The notes below the pieces were generated by a model. The model had not been told where the DNA came from, ran no database searches, and saw only the letters and a program-made list of their open reading frames with translations. The translations under genes and the position numbers were made by a program. From positions 45,222,001 to 45,286,000 of the forward strand of contig NC_057835.1 of assembly GCF_910594005.1 (NCBI RefSeq): 64,000 bases of DNA, written 5' to 3'. Numbering within the stretch: position 1 is the first letter of the stretch; the number at the start of each line of letters is the position of its first letter. Below are positions 1 through 11,132 of this stretch, piece after piece. Source of the DNA: Cervus elaphus. Taxonomy: Eukaryota > Chordata > Mammalia > Artiodactyla > Cervidae.

Positions 1-477
1 TTATAATAATTCAACATTGAAGTGAAGAATTTTCTTACTCTTTCCAACATGAAATAAAAGAATATTTGACAGGCTTCATGCTTTTGCTTTTATCTACAAA
101 TTATACGTTTTAAACATAATGGCAATGCTTCAAAACAGTTTGATACATGTCAGTAATAGCTCTTAATGACTCAGAAAGAATGTAATAATCTACCATGATC
201 AAAACTAATCTGCCATAAAAAGTACAGAAATATCAAATGGCTTATCCTCTAGAAACAAATCCAAATTGATTGCCTCGTTTGTTACATCATATGTAATATA
301 CACTTTAACATTACTATGACTTTGTATAGACATCTAGCTTCTCAGAGAAATTTAGAAAAACATTATCTAATAAGGTTTCATTGTGAAAAGAATTAACATG
401 CCTAATAATGCAACTGTTAATTTTCTGTGGGTGTCATTAGCAACAATTATTTATTGACTTATGATATCTTGAATATA
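1..477. other. AT-rich DNA, no feature recognised
   Basis: No recognisable repeat, open frame of note or splice pattern. Composition is AT-rich and non-repetitive by eye. Confidence 0.5.
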
Positions 478-686
478 GGGGCTTCCCAGTTGGCTCAGTG
501 ATGAAGAATCTGCCTGCCAATGCTGGAGACATGGGTTCAGTCCTGGTCGGGAAGATCACTTGGAGAAAGAAATGGCAACCCACTCCAGTATTCTTGCCTG
601 AGAAATCCCATAGACAGAGGAGCCTGGCAGGCTGCAGTCCAAGAGATCACAAAGAGCTGGACACGACTGAGCACACATAGCACACA
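478..686 (+). mobile_element. Bov-tA SINE
   Basis: Starts with the tRNA-Glu-like head (GGGGCTTCCCAGTTGGCTCA), followed by the Bov-A body (GGCAACCCACTCCAGTATTC, then GAGCCTGGCAGGCTGCAGTC) and a decayed 3' tail. Near full length with scattered substitutions. No clear target duplication. Non-coding; it was mobilised in trans by BovB machinery, as known for this family. Confidence 0.95.
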
Positions 687-1199
687 TTCATTTGATAATT
701 TGGTTTGAGTGTGACGCCAAGACTATGGATCTATAATATTTTGCTTTCAATATCTGTCTGTCTCTTTCTTTCTCTCAGTTATTGCATTATAGTCATAACA
801 GAAAAAATATGTTCATTCATACCATGTAGGATAAGTGGACATTTTGGAAAATATCTAAGAAGTATATTATGTAGTTATTATCCTTTAGTTATTATTTCAC
901 TTGTATTGGATTTGCTAACCAGTTTTAAGGAATTTCACTAAAATCTAATTCAAAGTACATCTTCTTGGTCTTCCTACTTCACAAAGTAATGTCTAGCCCC
1001 CTGTTGGTAAGTGTGGTCACAATGAAATCATCTAGGAAGCTGGGGGTTTTAAAAGACAGAGAGTAGTTGGTGGGTTTTGCTTTCAAATGCCATTCTTTTA
1101 AACATAATAGAAATATTCTCCCTAGAAAAGTGACTGCAAAACACCCAACTAATAGATCTAAGTTATAAATTAGTTTTTATTTCTAATTTCCCTGCAAGT
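687..1199. other. No feature recognised
   Basis: Contains a short pyrimidine-rich TCTG/TTTC run near 745-775. The rest is unassigned AT-rich sequence, and its open frame of about 78 codons has no recognisable family. Confidence 0.45.
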
Positions 1200-1335
1200 C
1201 TAGAGTGGAAAGAACACTAAACTTGGAGTCAGAAGACTCAACATTGCCCCTAACAGCTGTGTAGATTTAACTAAGAACTGAACCTTTCAGAGTCTCATGT
1301 AGATGAGGAATGTTAAGTTGTCTATTCATTAAATT
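1200..1335 (+). mobile_element. MIR SINE fragment
   Basis: Diverged match to the MIR core: a GGAGTCAGAAGACT-type box, then an AGCTGTGTAGATTTAACTAA segment corresponding to the conserved 'agctgtgtgacctt' core, then a degraded 'cctcagtttcctcatctg' counterpart. Mammal-wide ancient SINE. Confidence 0.7.
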
Positions 1336-1626
1336 CTTAATATGTTTACTGTTTTCAGGCACTTTGTGTGCATGGAGACCCGAGATTGAAGAGGACAGGA
1401 GTGGTTTTTGTTGCAAAAACAAAAATAGTATTAACTACCAGTATAACTGTGAGAATAAAACAAGATAGTAATGCAAGCATTTTTAATACTGTAATTCATT
1501 TCAGAAAAATGAAGTTTTATTACCCTTGTGAATGTGACCAAATGAAGATTTTTTTTAATGTCAAAGGCAGTAATGTTTTACACAATGATATAAATATATC
1601 CTCTCAAATTGCTCTTACCCTCAGTT
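1336..1626. other. No feature recognised
   Basis: A 104-codon open frame begins here and runs into the adjacent L1 3' end. It has no recognisable domain and is taken as chance. Confidence 0.4.
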
Positions 1627-1930
1627 TTTTTTTTAAATTGGTGTATAGCTGCTTTACCATGCTGTGTAAGTTTCTGCTGTAGCAAAGTGAATCAGCTATA
1701 TAAACACATACATCCCCTCTTTCCTGGCTCTCCCTCCCACTCCGATTTCTCTAGGTCATCACAGAGCACCTAGCTGAGTTCCCTCTACTCAGGGAGGGAG
1801 CTTCCCCCTAGGTACCTATTTCACACATGATAGTGTATATATGTCAGTGCCAATTTCTCAATTCATCCTACCCCTTTCCCCCACCCCCATGTCCACATGC
1901 ACATTCTGATTGTCTGCACCTAAGTTTTTA
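1627..1930 (-). mobile_element. Older cetartiodactyl L1, 3' end
   Basis: Begins with poly-T (a poly-A tail on the minus strand), then the reverse complement of the pre-bovid L1 3'UTR: TTGGTGTATAGCTGCTTTAC, GCAAAGTGAATCAGCTATA, a CTCAGGGAGGGAGC-like stretch and GTGTATATATGTCAG. Diverged more than the L1-BT copies, so older. 5'-truncated, no ORF2 retained. Confidence 0.8.
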
Positions 1931-2004
1931 AACATGCACCAGACTTTCCCATTCATAGGACTCAAATCTTCCTTCAGACACCACTCGCTTTCTACCTTCT
2001 TATT

Positions 2005-2372
2005 CATAGCAGACTTATTTTATTTTATTTATTTACTTTTGGCTATGCTGGGTCTTAACTGCTGCACAGTCTTTTCTCTAGTTGCGGCAAGCAGAGGCTA
2101 CTCTTCAGTTGCAATACACAGGCTTCTCGTTGCAGTGGTTTCTCTTGTTGTGGAGGACAGACTCTAGGACATGAGGGCTTCAGTAACTGTAGTACATGGA
2201 CTCAGTAGTTGTGGCTCTTGGGCTCTAGAGTACAGACTCAGTTGTTGCAACACACACAGGCTTAACTGATCCACATCTACGGCATGTGGGATGCTCCCAG
2301 ATCAGGGACTGAACTCGTGTCTCTTGCATTGGCAGGCAGATTCTTTACCACTGAGCCACCAGGGAAGCTCCC
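2005..2372 (-). mobile_element. CHR-type SINE (tRNA-derived, cetartiodactyl)
   Basis: Reads as the reverse complement of a full-length CHR SINE: TTTTGGCTATGCTGGGTCTT at the tail side, repeated 'ttgtggctc/ttgcagtgg' modules, then the tRNA-like head on the right ending TTCTTTACCACTGAGCCACC AGGGAAGC. Diverged, so older than the Bov-tA copies. Confidence 0.9.
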
Positions 2373-2382
2373 AGAGCAAAAT

Positions 2383-2891
2383 TCTGAAAGAGTTGTTCAT
2401 TTGAGATAGGAGAGAGGGGGGCAGAACACAACCACTAAATAAATGAATAAAGGTCACAGTCTTAGGATAAGATAAAAACCAGCTGGAACCAGCTAAAACC
2501 AAGATGGCTTCTAGAATACTCTGGTCATTGACCTTTAGCTCATTATACCTTCATGGTAATACTAAAATAACTCCTCCTTATGTCACGACAGTTCAAGATG
2601 GACCATAAAAGGCCAAAAAGAATTCCCAGTTCTTGGAAATTCCCACCCTTCCCAGAAGTAGCAGGACTATTCCTCCCACAGATTAGTATATGAAATTACT
2701 CAGCCCATAAAAACGAACCAGCCCACAGCCTGGGGCTGCTCCCGCTTTCTGAGATGGTCAGTGTGAGTGCTGTCTATGGAATGTGTGTCTCTCTAAATAA
2801 ACTTGCTTTCACTTTACTTTGGCTCACTCTTGAATTCTTTCCTAAGCAAAGCCAAGGACCCTCACTTGAAGATCGGTCCTGGGGACTCACA
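2383..2891 (+). mobile_element. Solitary LTR, class I ERV-like
   Basis: LTR-like structure: a promoter-proximal block ending CCCATAAAAACGAACC near 2705 with TATA-like character, a polyadenylation signal AATAAA near 2796-2801 followed by CTTGCTTTCACTTTACTTTG, and an R/U5-like end finishing ACTCACA. No internal viral sequence follows, so it is a solo LTR. Boundaries are inferred from TG...CA ends and no target duplication was found. Family assignment (MER41-like or a ruminant ERV1 LTR) is from memory only. Confidence 0.55.
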
Positions 2892-3785
2892 TAGGTCCCA
2901 GGTTGTGATATTTCCTTCTCCTGCAACACATTCCCAACTTACTTTGTACATTTTCTCACTAACTTTCTTGCCTAGTTTTTCTTATCTGTCTCCCATCCTC
3001 ATTACGTCCATAAAACTACACTCACTAAGGTCACAAAGAGGCAGTAAATCCAAAGGATATTTTTAATTTTCTTTTTTGTACTCTAAGTAGCAATTAGCAG
3101 TGTGTAATACATTTTCCTTGTAACACTCCCCTCACAAGACCCTGTCACATGGCACTCTTTTTAATTCCCTCCTTTCACTCTGATAATTAATTCAAGTCTC
3201 TTCTGTTGATTTCTCATTTTTTACCCAAATACTAAATTTGGTAGGTCAAGTCATAGGCCTAACCATCTCTTCTCTCCCTATACTTTTCCCCTGGATGATC
3301 TAATCCACTCCCAGCACCATGTGAAAATAACTCAAAAAATAAAAAATTACTGTAGTCCCAAACAGTCCTCTCAGTTCTAAGCTTATATATCCAATCACCT
3401 ATCTGGCATATTTTGTCAAATATCTTTAAAGACCTTCAAATTAGAAAGACACCATTGAAAAGCTGACCTTCTCCTTGGAACCAGGTTCTTCTCCATGGTT
3501 CTATTGCTGTGAAGGATGTTTTTATATAGTCAGATATGGAAGATGGAGACCTAAAAACATACTGATCACCTTCTTCACATCATCTATAAGTTTTCTTTTC
3601 TAAATATCCATTCACTTTCCTCCAATCATTAATTCACTTCCCTCCATGCCTACACCCATCATCTCATTCAGAGTACTGTTATCTCTTGCCTGGTGTGTTA
3701 CAATAGCTCAGATACTCATCCCTCAATATCACCTGTGGTCCCTTCTCATCCTACCTCCAGAATTACTTTTGAATATTCTAAGCCT
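2892..3785. other. No feature recognised
   Basis: Pyrimidine-rich, non-repetitive sequence. I could not assign it to a repeat family or gene. Confidence 0.4.
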
Positions 3786-3789
3786 TTCC

Positions 3790-4530
3790 TGTTGTTCTAA
3801 TATTCAGAGTTCTTAACCTGTGAGACCATGTAGAACCTGACCCTGTCTACACTTCTAGCCTCAACTTGGGCCACTTTTCCATTTGTTGGACCCTCTCCAG
3901 CTTAATTGGCTTATTTTAGATCACTGAAGGACCCATGGCCCACTTTTCCACAGGATTTTTCCACATCCTGTTCTCTCTATGGCTTCCCTGGTGGCTCAGA
4001 CAGTAAAGAGTTTGCCTGCAATGCAGGAGACCTGGGTTCAATCCATGGCTTGGGAAGATCCCCTGGAGAGGGAAATGGCTACCCACACTAGAATTCTTGC
4101 CTGGAGAATTCCATGGACAGAGGAGCCTGGCAGGTTACAGTCCATGGGGTTGCAAAGAGTCAGACATGACTGAGGGACTTTCACTTCACACCTCACTATT
4201 CTCTTCTGGGAATAGTTTTCCTTCCTCTCCTCATTAAATTTGTTTCATCTTGACCTTCAGACTCTCTCCCCAGAGAACCTTTCCCTGAATTTTTGATTTA
4301 GTCAAATCCTCTGATTATTCTCACACAGTAACAGGTATCATTCTGACATAATACTTACCATAGTCTTAATTTTCATTCGCCTTCCACTTTTAATTTTCTA
4401 TTTCTTTCACTGAAGTGTCAGTTCCACAAGTTCAGGAAACATGTCTGTGTGTGTTCATATCACATTATAGACACCTAAAAAATGCTTGCCCCATAACAAG
4501 CTCTCAACATGTATTGGAAATGAAAAAATG
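3790..4530 (+). mobile_element. L2 LINE 3' fragment, split by Bov-tA
   Basis: Diverged L2 3' region in two pieces (3790-3976 and 4190-4530). The second carries recognisable counterparts of the L2 3' end: 'cttcagactctctccccagagaacctttccctga', the 'acttaccatag' stretch, 'ccacaagttcaggaaacatgtctgtg' and a terminal GAAATGAAAAAATGAATG. The Bov-tA at 3978-4189 interrupts it, giving a clear age order. Confidence 0.7.
3978..4189 (+). mobile_element. Bov-tA SINE nested in L2
   Basis: Full-length: tRNA-like head GGCTTCCCTGGTGGCTCAGA, 'tgcaatgcaggagacctgggttcaatcc' A/B-box region, Bov-A body and 3' end ACTGAGGGACTTTCACTTCA. Inserted into an L2 relic. Confidence 0.95.
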
Positions 4531-4697
4531 AATGCATGAGGTACATAAAATTATAAAAGAAAAAACCTGAAAATTGGATGCTAAACAATAGCAACAAATA
4601 GCAGTTATAAAATATTTGTGATTTTTAAGAACAATATTCTGAAAACTTTCAATTTCACAAAGGCAAGTTTACTCAATGAACTTGAAATTAATTGAAT

Positions 4698-4922
4698 AAA
4701 AGAACAAGACTGGAGACAAGTGCTCCGGCCTGGTGCACTGGGAAGACCCAGAGGAGTCGGGTGGAGAGGGAGGTGGGAGCGGGGATCGGGATGGGGAATA
4801 CGTGTAAATCCATGGCTGATTCATATCAATGTATGAAAAAACCCACTGAAATGTTGTGAAGTAATTAGCCTCCAACTAAAAAAAAAAAAAAAGGCAAAAA
4901 AAAAAAAAAAAGAACAAGACTG
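4698..4922 (+). mobile_element. Short 5'-truncated L1-BT with target duplication
   Basis: About 195 bp of ruminant L1 3' UTR (CTGGTGCACTGGGAAGACCC through GTAATTAGCCTCCAACTAAA) ending in an interrupted poly-A tail. Flanked by the 15-bp direct repeat AAAAGAACAAGACTG at 4698-4712 and 4908-4922, so it is a bona fide retrotransposition event. Low divergence suggests a fairly recent insertion. Confidence 0.92.
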
Positions 4923-5519
4923 ATAGTATCTGCACTATCTTTACTTGTCTGTATAGTAAGTTAAGCTCAGTACAAATACAACATTGTCATCAACACTAAC
5001 AAATTGGAATGATCTGAACAAATTTCATCCCAAAAGGATAGTAAAGAACTTTTCAAATATCTCACAAAAGAGTCAACATTCATTGTATTTTTATAAGAAA
5101 GTAAATGAAATTGTATAGTATGATGAAAAGAGCAACAACCTGTTGGCCAAAGAACCTAAAACTTAATTTCAATTCTATCTTTAATAGCTTGCCACTGAGC
5201 AACTTTCTTCTTTTTTATTGTAATTAGTTTATAAAATAAAGTCATAATTTATACATTCTGCCAGTTCCAACACTGTATGAATAAATAATTATTTTCTTTC
5301 TGGTACCAGGCTCTCTATTGAGGGTCCTGACCCTCTGGGGTTCTACCAGATCAATTGCTTAGAAATGGCCTAAACATGCAAATGGCCTAGGCTACATTAT
5401 TGCAAATGAGAGTTCATTTCAGAACATGTGCGTTTCTTAAATTTTCTATTTCAGTTCAGTTATATGTGATGCAATTTCAAGGGTAATGGCCTAACTGCCC
5501 AAAATAATACATTTTTTTT
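4923..5519. other. Mostly unassigned; weak MIR-like stretch
   Basis: At about 5115-5240 there is a weak MIR-like pattern (AAAGAGCAACAACC, then AATAGCTTGCCACTGAGCAAC). Not strong enough for a separate call. The remainder is unassigned. Confidence 0.35.
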
Positions 5520-6385
5520 TCCTCCTGATTTAAGTCTGGGAAAGAGATTTAATGCAACTTTAGTCAAGATGCAGTCAAAAAGTAAACCCTATCTCTCCAC
5601 TCCAGATATATAACAATGAGAGATAAAATATCAAAGGAGAAGCTTTAAAAAAAATAGCCATGCTCAAGCACAAGATAAAGATGTCTGTTGACTAGAAAAA
5701 AAACCAAAACAAATTAAGTGAACTGAAACCACCAGCATGCTGGACTCCAGTTCTGGAACCATGTTAAAGCAACCTAGAGATTTTATTGTTCAGGAAAATG
5801 ACAAAAGTCAGGAGCCAGAGTTTGCCTAATGTACTGGAGGACTAGATACAGTTTTGGAAAGATGCAGGGTAAAGGAGGTAGAAACTACTGTCTCAAACCA
5901 GACAGTGGGTGAGGATATCCTCTGACTTAGTGATGGTACCTGCATTATATCTCATGGCACCTTGGTTAAGGGGCCTTAGCTTGCAGTTCAAGATGAGGCA
6001 ATGTTCTGGGAGCTGTGGGCAACTGAAAACTCTCTAGAAAGACTAGTAATAAAATCAAATTTTAGGGGAAACATTGATATCAAGTGAAAGTTGGAAAGTA
6101 CTTTAAATATGTTTATGATATTCAAAGAGATAAAGCAAGGAACATCTATGCAAAAAAACAAAAAATGTGAAGTTAAAATGAACTTAAGTGAAGAAAGAGA
6201 ATAAAAATATAATTTATTAGAAATTCTAAATAAGGAGATATTTCACTGAGAAAATCTAAACTGATATTATATCAGTAGGCACGGCAGCATTTTTTGACAG
6301 AATTCGAAAGTTGAAAATAATGTGATGTCTCCCTTAGGTTTGGTGTTAGTTCCTTAAGACCAGAAATGTTTATTCATTTCTTCAA
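5520..6385 (+). other. Possible degraded old L1 5' region
   Basis: A-rich, coding-like texture with GAAGAAAGAGAATAAAAA and 'agagataaaatatcaaaggagaa' type stretches recalls the 5'UTR/ORF1 region of old L1 subfamilies. No open frame survives and I cannot align it with certainty. Confidence 0.3.
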
Positions 6386-6520
6386 GAAATATTTATAATT
6401 TAAATTAATTTAAATTTATAATTTATAAATTTATAAATTATTTATTATAAAATTTATAAATTATTTATAATTTAAATTATAATGTTTATAATTCAATAAA
6501 TAAATATTTATTGAAAACAT
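6386..6520. repeat. AT-rich low-complexity, self-complementary
   Basis: Near-pure A/T run built from repeated TTTATAATTTAAATTA and its complement, with many internal palindromes. Likely to fold or melt easily. Confidence 0.85.
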
Positions 6521-7129
6521 TTTTCACTTAGCAACCTCAAAATAAACCTTTTTCAAGCAACTTTTCTTTAACTTATTTGTTATCAAAAGTTGAAAGTTAA
6601 AGGCATAATTTCCTTCATTAAGCAACCTCATTAAAAGGTAGGTGTCAGAAGCATTTTTTACTTTTCTATTATATCAAGTCTATCTTACAACTTCATAATA
6701 TACAGAATGTATATTATTGTCTTGAGAGATATTTTAGTTTCTTGATGCAAAATTCTCTATATTTTAGAAAAGAATGAATTGATTACTCCTAAATGAACCC
6801 ATTTATTTCCCAGATTATTTTACTTTTCAACTTAATCCAGAGACTAGAAGACTATATGCCTCTACCAAAATGTAAGTTCCTTCAAGGTTTGTATAAACTC
6901 AGTAAATATATATTGAAGTGTTAAATGGTTTTCTAATAATACCCTGATTTTAGAATATAGCAAGAATCGAAATTGCTGATGCTTTTATTATAAATCCTAT
7001 TATATAATTTTAAATGTTTAAAGCGTCATATGTTTCTCTTTCTAAGAATTTAATGCAAATACAAATTTGGATTATTTGAGCAGAAGAAACTGTCTCAAGT
7101 GAACTTACACAGGAAGAGGGATTTATTCT
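6521..7129. other. No feature recognised
   Basis: AT-rich sequence without an identifiable repeat or conserved frame. Confidence 0.4.
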
Positions 7130-7345
7130 AAGAGAACAGAAAAAGTGAAAGTGGCTCAGTCATGTCCAACTCTTTGAGACCCCATGGACTACACGGTCCA
7201 TAGAATTCTCCAGGTCAGAATACTGGAGTGGGTAGCCTTTCTCTTCTCCAGGGGATCTTTCCAACCCAGAGATCAAACCTAGGTCTCCCACATTGCAGGT
7301 GGATTCTTTACCAGCTGAGCCACAAAGGAAGCCCAAGAGAACAGA
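7130..7345 (-). mobile_element. Bov-tA SINE with target duplication
   Basis: Reverse-complement Bov-tA (AGTGAAAGTGGCTCAGTCAT at the tail side, GCCACAAAGGAAGCCC at the head). Flanked by the 11-bp duplication AAGAGAACAGA at 7130-7140 and 7335-7345; the element itself is 7141-7334. Confidence 0.95.
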
Positions 7346-8046
7346 GGTGCACGTAAAATCCAGCAGTTGCTTCATTTTTCCCCAGCCTGCACTCCAGTTT
7401 TCTCACCTCTCCATGTGCCTGGTGAAAAATGAGACTTCACAATTGTTTTATTACATTCAAGTTTCCAGCCACTAAAACTGGAAAAACACAATAAAATATC
7501 CAAATTCCTATAGACAGGTTCACTTTGAACCTTGAGTAGATGTTTCTCCTTAAGCCAATCAACTGGGGCCAGACAGACCACAGTTGGGACCCGAGATTTT
7601 ATATTAAAGTTTACTGGGTTTGGTCAGATGTCTTAGTTACAAAGAACTCTTGGGGAAAGTGAGGGGTTTTGGTAAAGACAAATGAAGCTGATAGACCTTC
7701 CAGATATAGGGTCAAAAGTCTTCTAATAAGGAAAGATTAAGGACCTGGCAATGAATTTGCTGTTAATTCAGCCTCACGCGGTGGGAACCTACTTAGGCTG
7801 ACAAGACCTTTCTCATGGAACGCAGATGTCGAGGCTACTGCCAAGGGTGTTTCTCAATACTAATACTTGGTGGCTGTTGTTATCTACAGCGGGGTGTGTG
7901 TGTGTGTGTGTGTGTTTGGGGAGGAAAAAGTTTTCTTCTGCCCAAATAGTTCAAATTGGTTTAAGAATCAAATTCTTAAGAATTTGGGAGAAGAATAAAT
8001 TTTCCTCTACTTTTCCAAATTCTTCTGGTTGGTCTAAGAATTAAAT
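7346..8046. other. Unassigned, possible ERV internal sequence
   Basis: Lies beside the LTR-like element at 8047-8539 and could be degraded internal sequence of the same provirus, but no gag/pol frame is visible. Contains a (TG)n run at 7892-7914 and a short inverted repeat around TTAAGAATCAAATTCTTAA at 7959-7978. Confidence 0.35.
7892..7914. repeat. (TG)n microsatellite
   Basis: About eleven uninterrupted TG dinucleotides, long enough to be length-variable. Confidence 0.9.
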
Positions 8047-8539
8047 TGTCAGGAGACAGATTAACAAGAAAATATCAAACAAAAGTTTAGAAGCATGTAT
8101 CCATGCGACAGACCCAGGGAAACTGAGTAACTCACCAAAATGACTGAAACTCTCACTTAAACACCATTTCAACTAATGACCAAGGAGGATCTTGTGGATA
8201 ACGGTTTGGGACTTCAAAAGAGAGGAAGGCAATTGACAAGAAAACAGAAGAGCAAGTGTTTGGTAACAAATGTTTCCTGGGCCATGAAGAGACCATAAGA
8301 CACAGAAAAGAATTTTAACAGACTTTGCTAGGTTCTTCCTTGTCTATATATGCAGTTCATATTATAGTTATCTATTGATAGCTCATTTCCTGGAAGAGTT
8401 TCTCTAACTACATTCTTTAACCAATTAAGGGGAAAGTCAAAGGTTCTGAGTCTTTTGGGCCTTGATTTTTTTTTTTAGCTCAAAATAATCTGCATGACAA
8501 AGAGACATACTTTAGGGTGACAAATTTTGCTCTTCTACA
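8047..8539 (-). mobile_element. LTR-like element, ancient ERV1 type
   Basis: About 493 bp with inverted termini TGTCAG... and ...TCTACA. On the minus strand it starts TGTAGAAGAGCAAAATTTGT, followed by a 'cattattttgagct'-type block that recalls MER34/MER4-like LTRs. The family is from memory. No matching target duplication was found, so the ends are approximate. Confidence 0.5.
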
Positions 8540-8615
8540 GAATATATGTATATGTACACTTACATACACACATATATACATATTTATATATATATTTATA
8601 TGCATATATGTAATA
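8540..8615. repeat. (TA/TATG)n low complexity
   Basis: Alternating TA, CATA and TATG units (TATATATATATTTATATGCA). AT-rich simple repeat directly after the LTR-like end. Confidence 0.8.
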
Positions 8616-9797
8616 AACATTACAAATGGGAAAGTATATTATAAATATATAAATAAGTCTAAAACAATGATGTGATGTAATATAAATATTTTAAACATGA
8701 AAATATTAAATTTCATTTGAATTTAATAAAAAAAGAGGAAATTGCTAGATTTTTCAGATAAATACAGCTCATTAAAAATACGTGATTTTGTAGCATCCTT
8801 CTAAGTTTCAGGAAAAAAGATAATCTGAAATACTGATATTAGAACAATTATGGCATTTACAAAATACTTCTACAGTTCAGACACCTTTGATTTTCTTTCT
8901 CTGGTGAAAGAGGAACTGATTAGTGTTCTCATGTTTCTGCCTGTCTCATCTGTCCCTCATATTTCAATCTTTGATACTTGTAATTATCTTTGCTTTGTCT
9001 GGACAAATGAAAAACATTCACATTCAGATCTGCTATCACAATTTATTTTATTATTTAGTCTTTCATTATTCAGTTTTCATATTTTAGTGGATTAAATATT
9101 TACTAAAAAAAATTTAGACCTTTAAAGCCATTTACCATAGCTCCTCCATTGTTATGGTTCATCGTTAGATACAGTTTATATTATTCTGGATTCAGGTTTA
9201 TTTGATTTTCTTTTTTTCCCTTTTTCTCCAGAGGGATTTATAGGTAGCATATGACCTTCCCTCTTTGAAAAAGCCTTTCTGTGGTGTTTATTGTCAAAGT
9301 ATGACTTGGATGAATACAATAAACTTGTGTCACACTTTTAACCCTTCAGTAATATGTGGACATTTCTTCAATGACATTGCTATGGGAAAGAAATGAAGTC
9401 ACTTGAATATGCTCCCCTTGTGGGTAATACTTATTTTTTGACCAGATGAACCAAATAATTTTTTTAATTTTTGAGGTCAATGACTTACCTGGGATGGGTC
9501 TCAGTTCCTATAATTCTGAATCAATTTGTCTTTGTATACGAGTATTCCTTTCAATTGATCAATCTAGTCTTTATAGTTCAGACAAAATTTCAATCAACTG
9601 GGTCTTTGAAAACGCTTTTTCCTATTTCATTTGCTGAATTCTCTACTTCAAAGACTTGTACTTCTATGCTGGATTGTTCTTGTGTCCATTGGTGGAATAT
9701 TATATATTATTTCCTAGAGCTAATTTAATCTTTAACATTTTTTCTGTATTCAGTGTGATTGATACTGTCCCTTAAACTATTATACCAGATTATACAT
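8616..9797. other. Unassigned; possible old L1 fragments
   Basis: AT-rich. The stretch 9440-9770 has a texture resembling antisense old-L1 5'UTR/ORF1, but nothing decisive. Open frames of 63-85 codons here have no recognisable motifs. Confidence 0.35.
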
Positions 9798-9990
9798 CAA
9801 AAATACTGGGGCAGATTTCCCTACATTGGCAGTCAGATTCTTAACCATGGGACCACTATGGAAGTCTGAGCACCACAACTAGAGAGTAGTCCCTGCTTGC
9901 TGCAACTAGAGAAAGACCCCTCACGGCAGTGAAGAAAGACCCAACACAGCTATAAATAAATAAGTAAATACAATTTTTTAAAAGTACTGA
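9798..9990 (+). mobile_element. CHR SINE with inverted head (5' inversion)
   Basis: 9811-9866 is the reverse complement of the tRNA-like head (ACATTGGCAGTCAGATTCTT, ACCACTATGGAAGTC). 9868-9975 is the forward CHR tail (GCTGCAACTAGAGAAAGACC through AAAGACCCAACACAGC and an AAATAAATAAG tail). The pair is bracketed by near-identical AAAAATACTGG (9799-9809) and AAAAGTACTGA (9980-9990), a plausible single target duplication. This is the head-inverted structure typical of twin priming. Confidence 0.7.
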
Positions 9991-10157
9991 GTCTCAGCAC
10001 TTCCTGCATGTGTCTAAAATGATTTATTTTCTGGAAGGGGCAAGAAAACCTACTTTTAATTAAAAACAAAGGAACAAAAATTTCTCAGGTAGTTTGGTTC
10101 AGTCAGACTGGAAATCACTGGCCTTTAACCACTTTCTTGTATCCTCAAAGCATGGAA

Positions 10158-11132
10158 CTTCTCAGTTCAGTTCAGTTCAGTCACTCAGTCATGTCTGATT
10201 CTTTGCGACCACATGGACTGCAGCATGCCAGGCTTCCCTGTTCATCACCAACTCCCAGAGCTTGCTCAAAACTCATGTCCATCGAGTTGGTGATGCCATC
10301 CAACCACCTCATCCTCTGTCATCCCCTTCTCCTGCCTTCAATCTTTCCCAGCATGAAGGTCTTTTCCAAGGAGTCAGTTCTTCACATCAGGTGGCCAAAG
10401 TATTGGAGTTTCAGCTTCAACATCAGTCCTTCCAATGAATATGCAGGACTGATTTCCTTTAGGATTGACTGGTTTGATCTCCTCTCAGTCCAAGGGACTC
10501 TCAAGGGTCTTCTCCAACACCACAGTTTGAAATAATCAATTCTTTGGTGCTCAGTTTTCTTTATAGTCCAACTCTCACATCCATACACAACTACTGGAAA
10601 GCCATAACTTTGACTAGACAGACCTTTGTCGGCAAAGTAATATCTCTGCTTTTTAATATACTGTCTAGGTTGAACATAGCTTTTCTTCTAAGAAGCAAGT
10701 GTCTTTTAATTTCATGGCTGTAGTCATCATCTGCAATGACTTTGGGGTCCAAGAAAATAAAGTCTGTCACTGTTTCCATTGTTTCTCCATCTATTTGCCA
10801 TGAAGTGATGGGACCAGATGCCATAATTTTCATTTTTTGAATGTTGAGTTTTAAGCCAGCTTTTTCACTCTCCTCTTTCACTTTCATCAAGCGTTTCTTT
10901 AGTTCCTCTTCACTTCCTGCCATAGAGTGGTGTCATCTGTGTATCTGAGATTATTGATATTTCTCCCAGCAATTTTGATTCCAGCCTGTGCTTCATCCAG
11001 CCTGGCATTTCATATGATGTACTTTACATATAAGTTAAATAAGCAGGGTGACAATATACAGCCTTGATGAATTCCTTTCCCAATTTGGAACCAGTCCATT
11101 GTTCCATGTTCGGTTCTAACCGTTGCTTCTTG
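10158..11132 (-). mobile_element. BovB (RTE) LINE, 5'-truncated
   Basis: Roughly 975 bp of the 3' half of BovB. The 3' end, at the left, carries a (CAGTT)n run (TCAGTTCAGTTCAGTTCAGT) followed by CACTCAGTCATGTCTGATTC. The right end breaks off in the RT-coding region after GGTTCTAACCGTTGCTTCT. BovB is the bovid RTE LINE whose machinery moves Bov-tA and Bov-A SINEs. Confidence 0.96.
10382..10923 (-). pseudogene. BovB reverse transcriptase C-terminal remnant
   Basis: Two open frames on the minus strand (10923-10591 and 10588-10382) are successive parts of one BovB ORF: the post-catalytic RT thumb-like region (EELKKRLMKVKEESEKAGLK, then DDDYSHEIKRHLLL), and after a frame change near 10590 the C-terminal YGCESWTIKK...WCWRRPLRVPW segment. 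The catalytic YADD region lies beyond, in the degraded 10930-11132 part. A frameshift plus 5' truncation make it non-functional. These frames are not host genes. Confidence 0.9.

Noticed and set aside
478..550. tRNA-Glu-like sequences at Bov-tA and CHR heads throughout
   Set aside because: They are diverged SINE heads joined to Bov-A or CHR bodies, without a conserved full cloverleaf, so not functional tRNA genes.
10137..10535. 132-codon plus-strand open frame
   Set aside because: Antisense of the minus-strand BovB 3' end.
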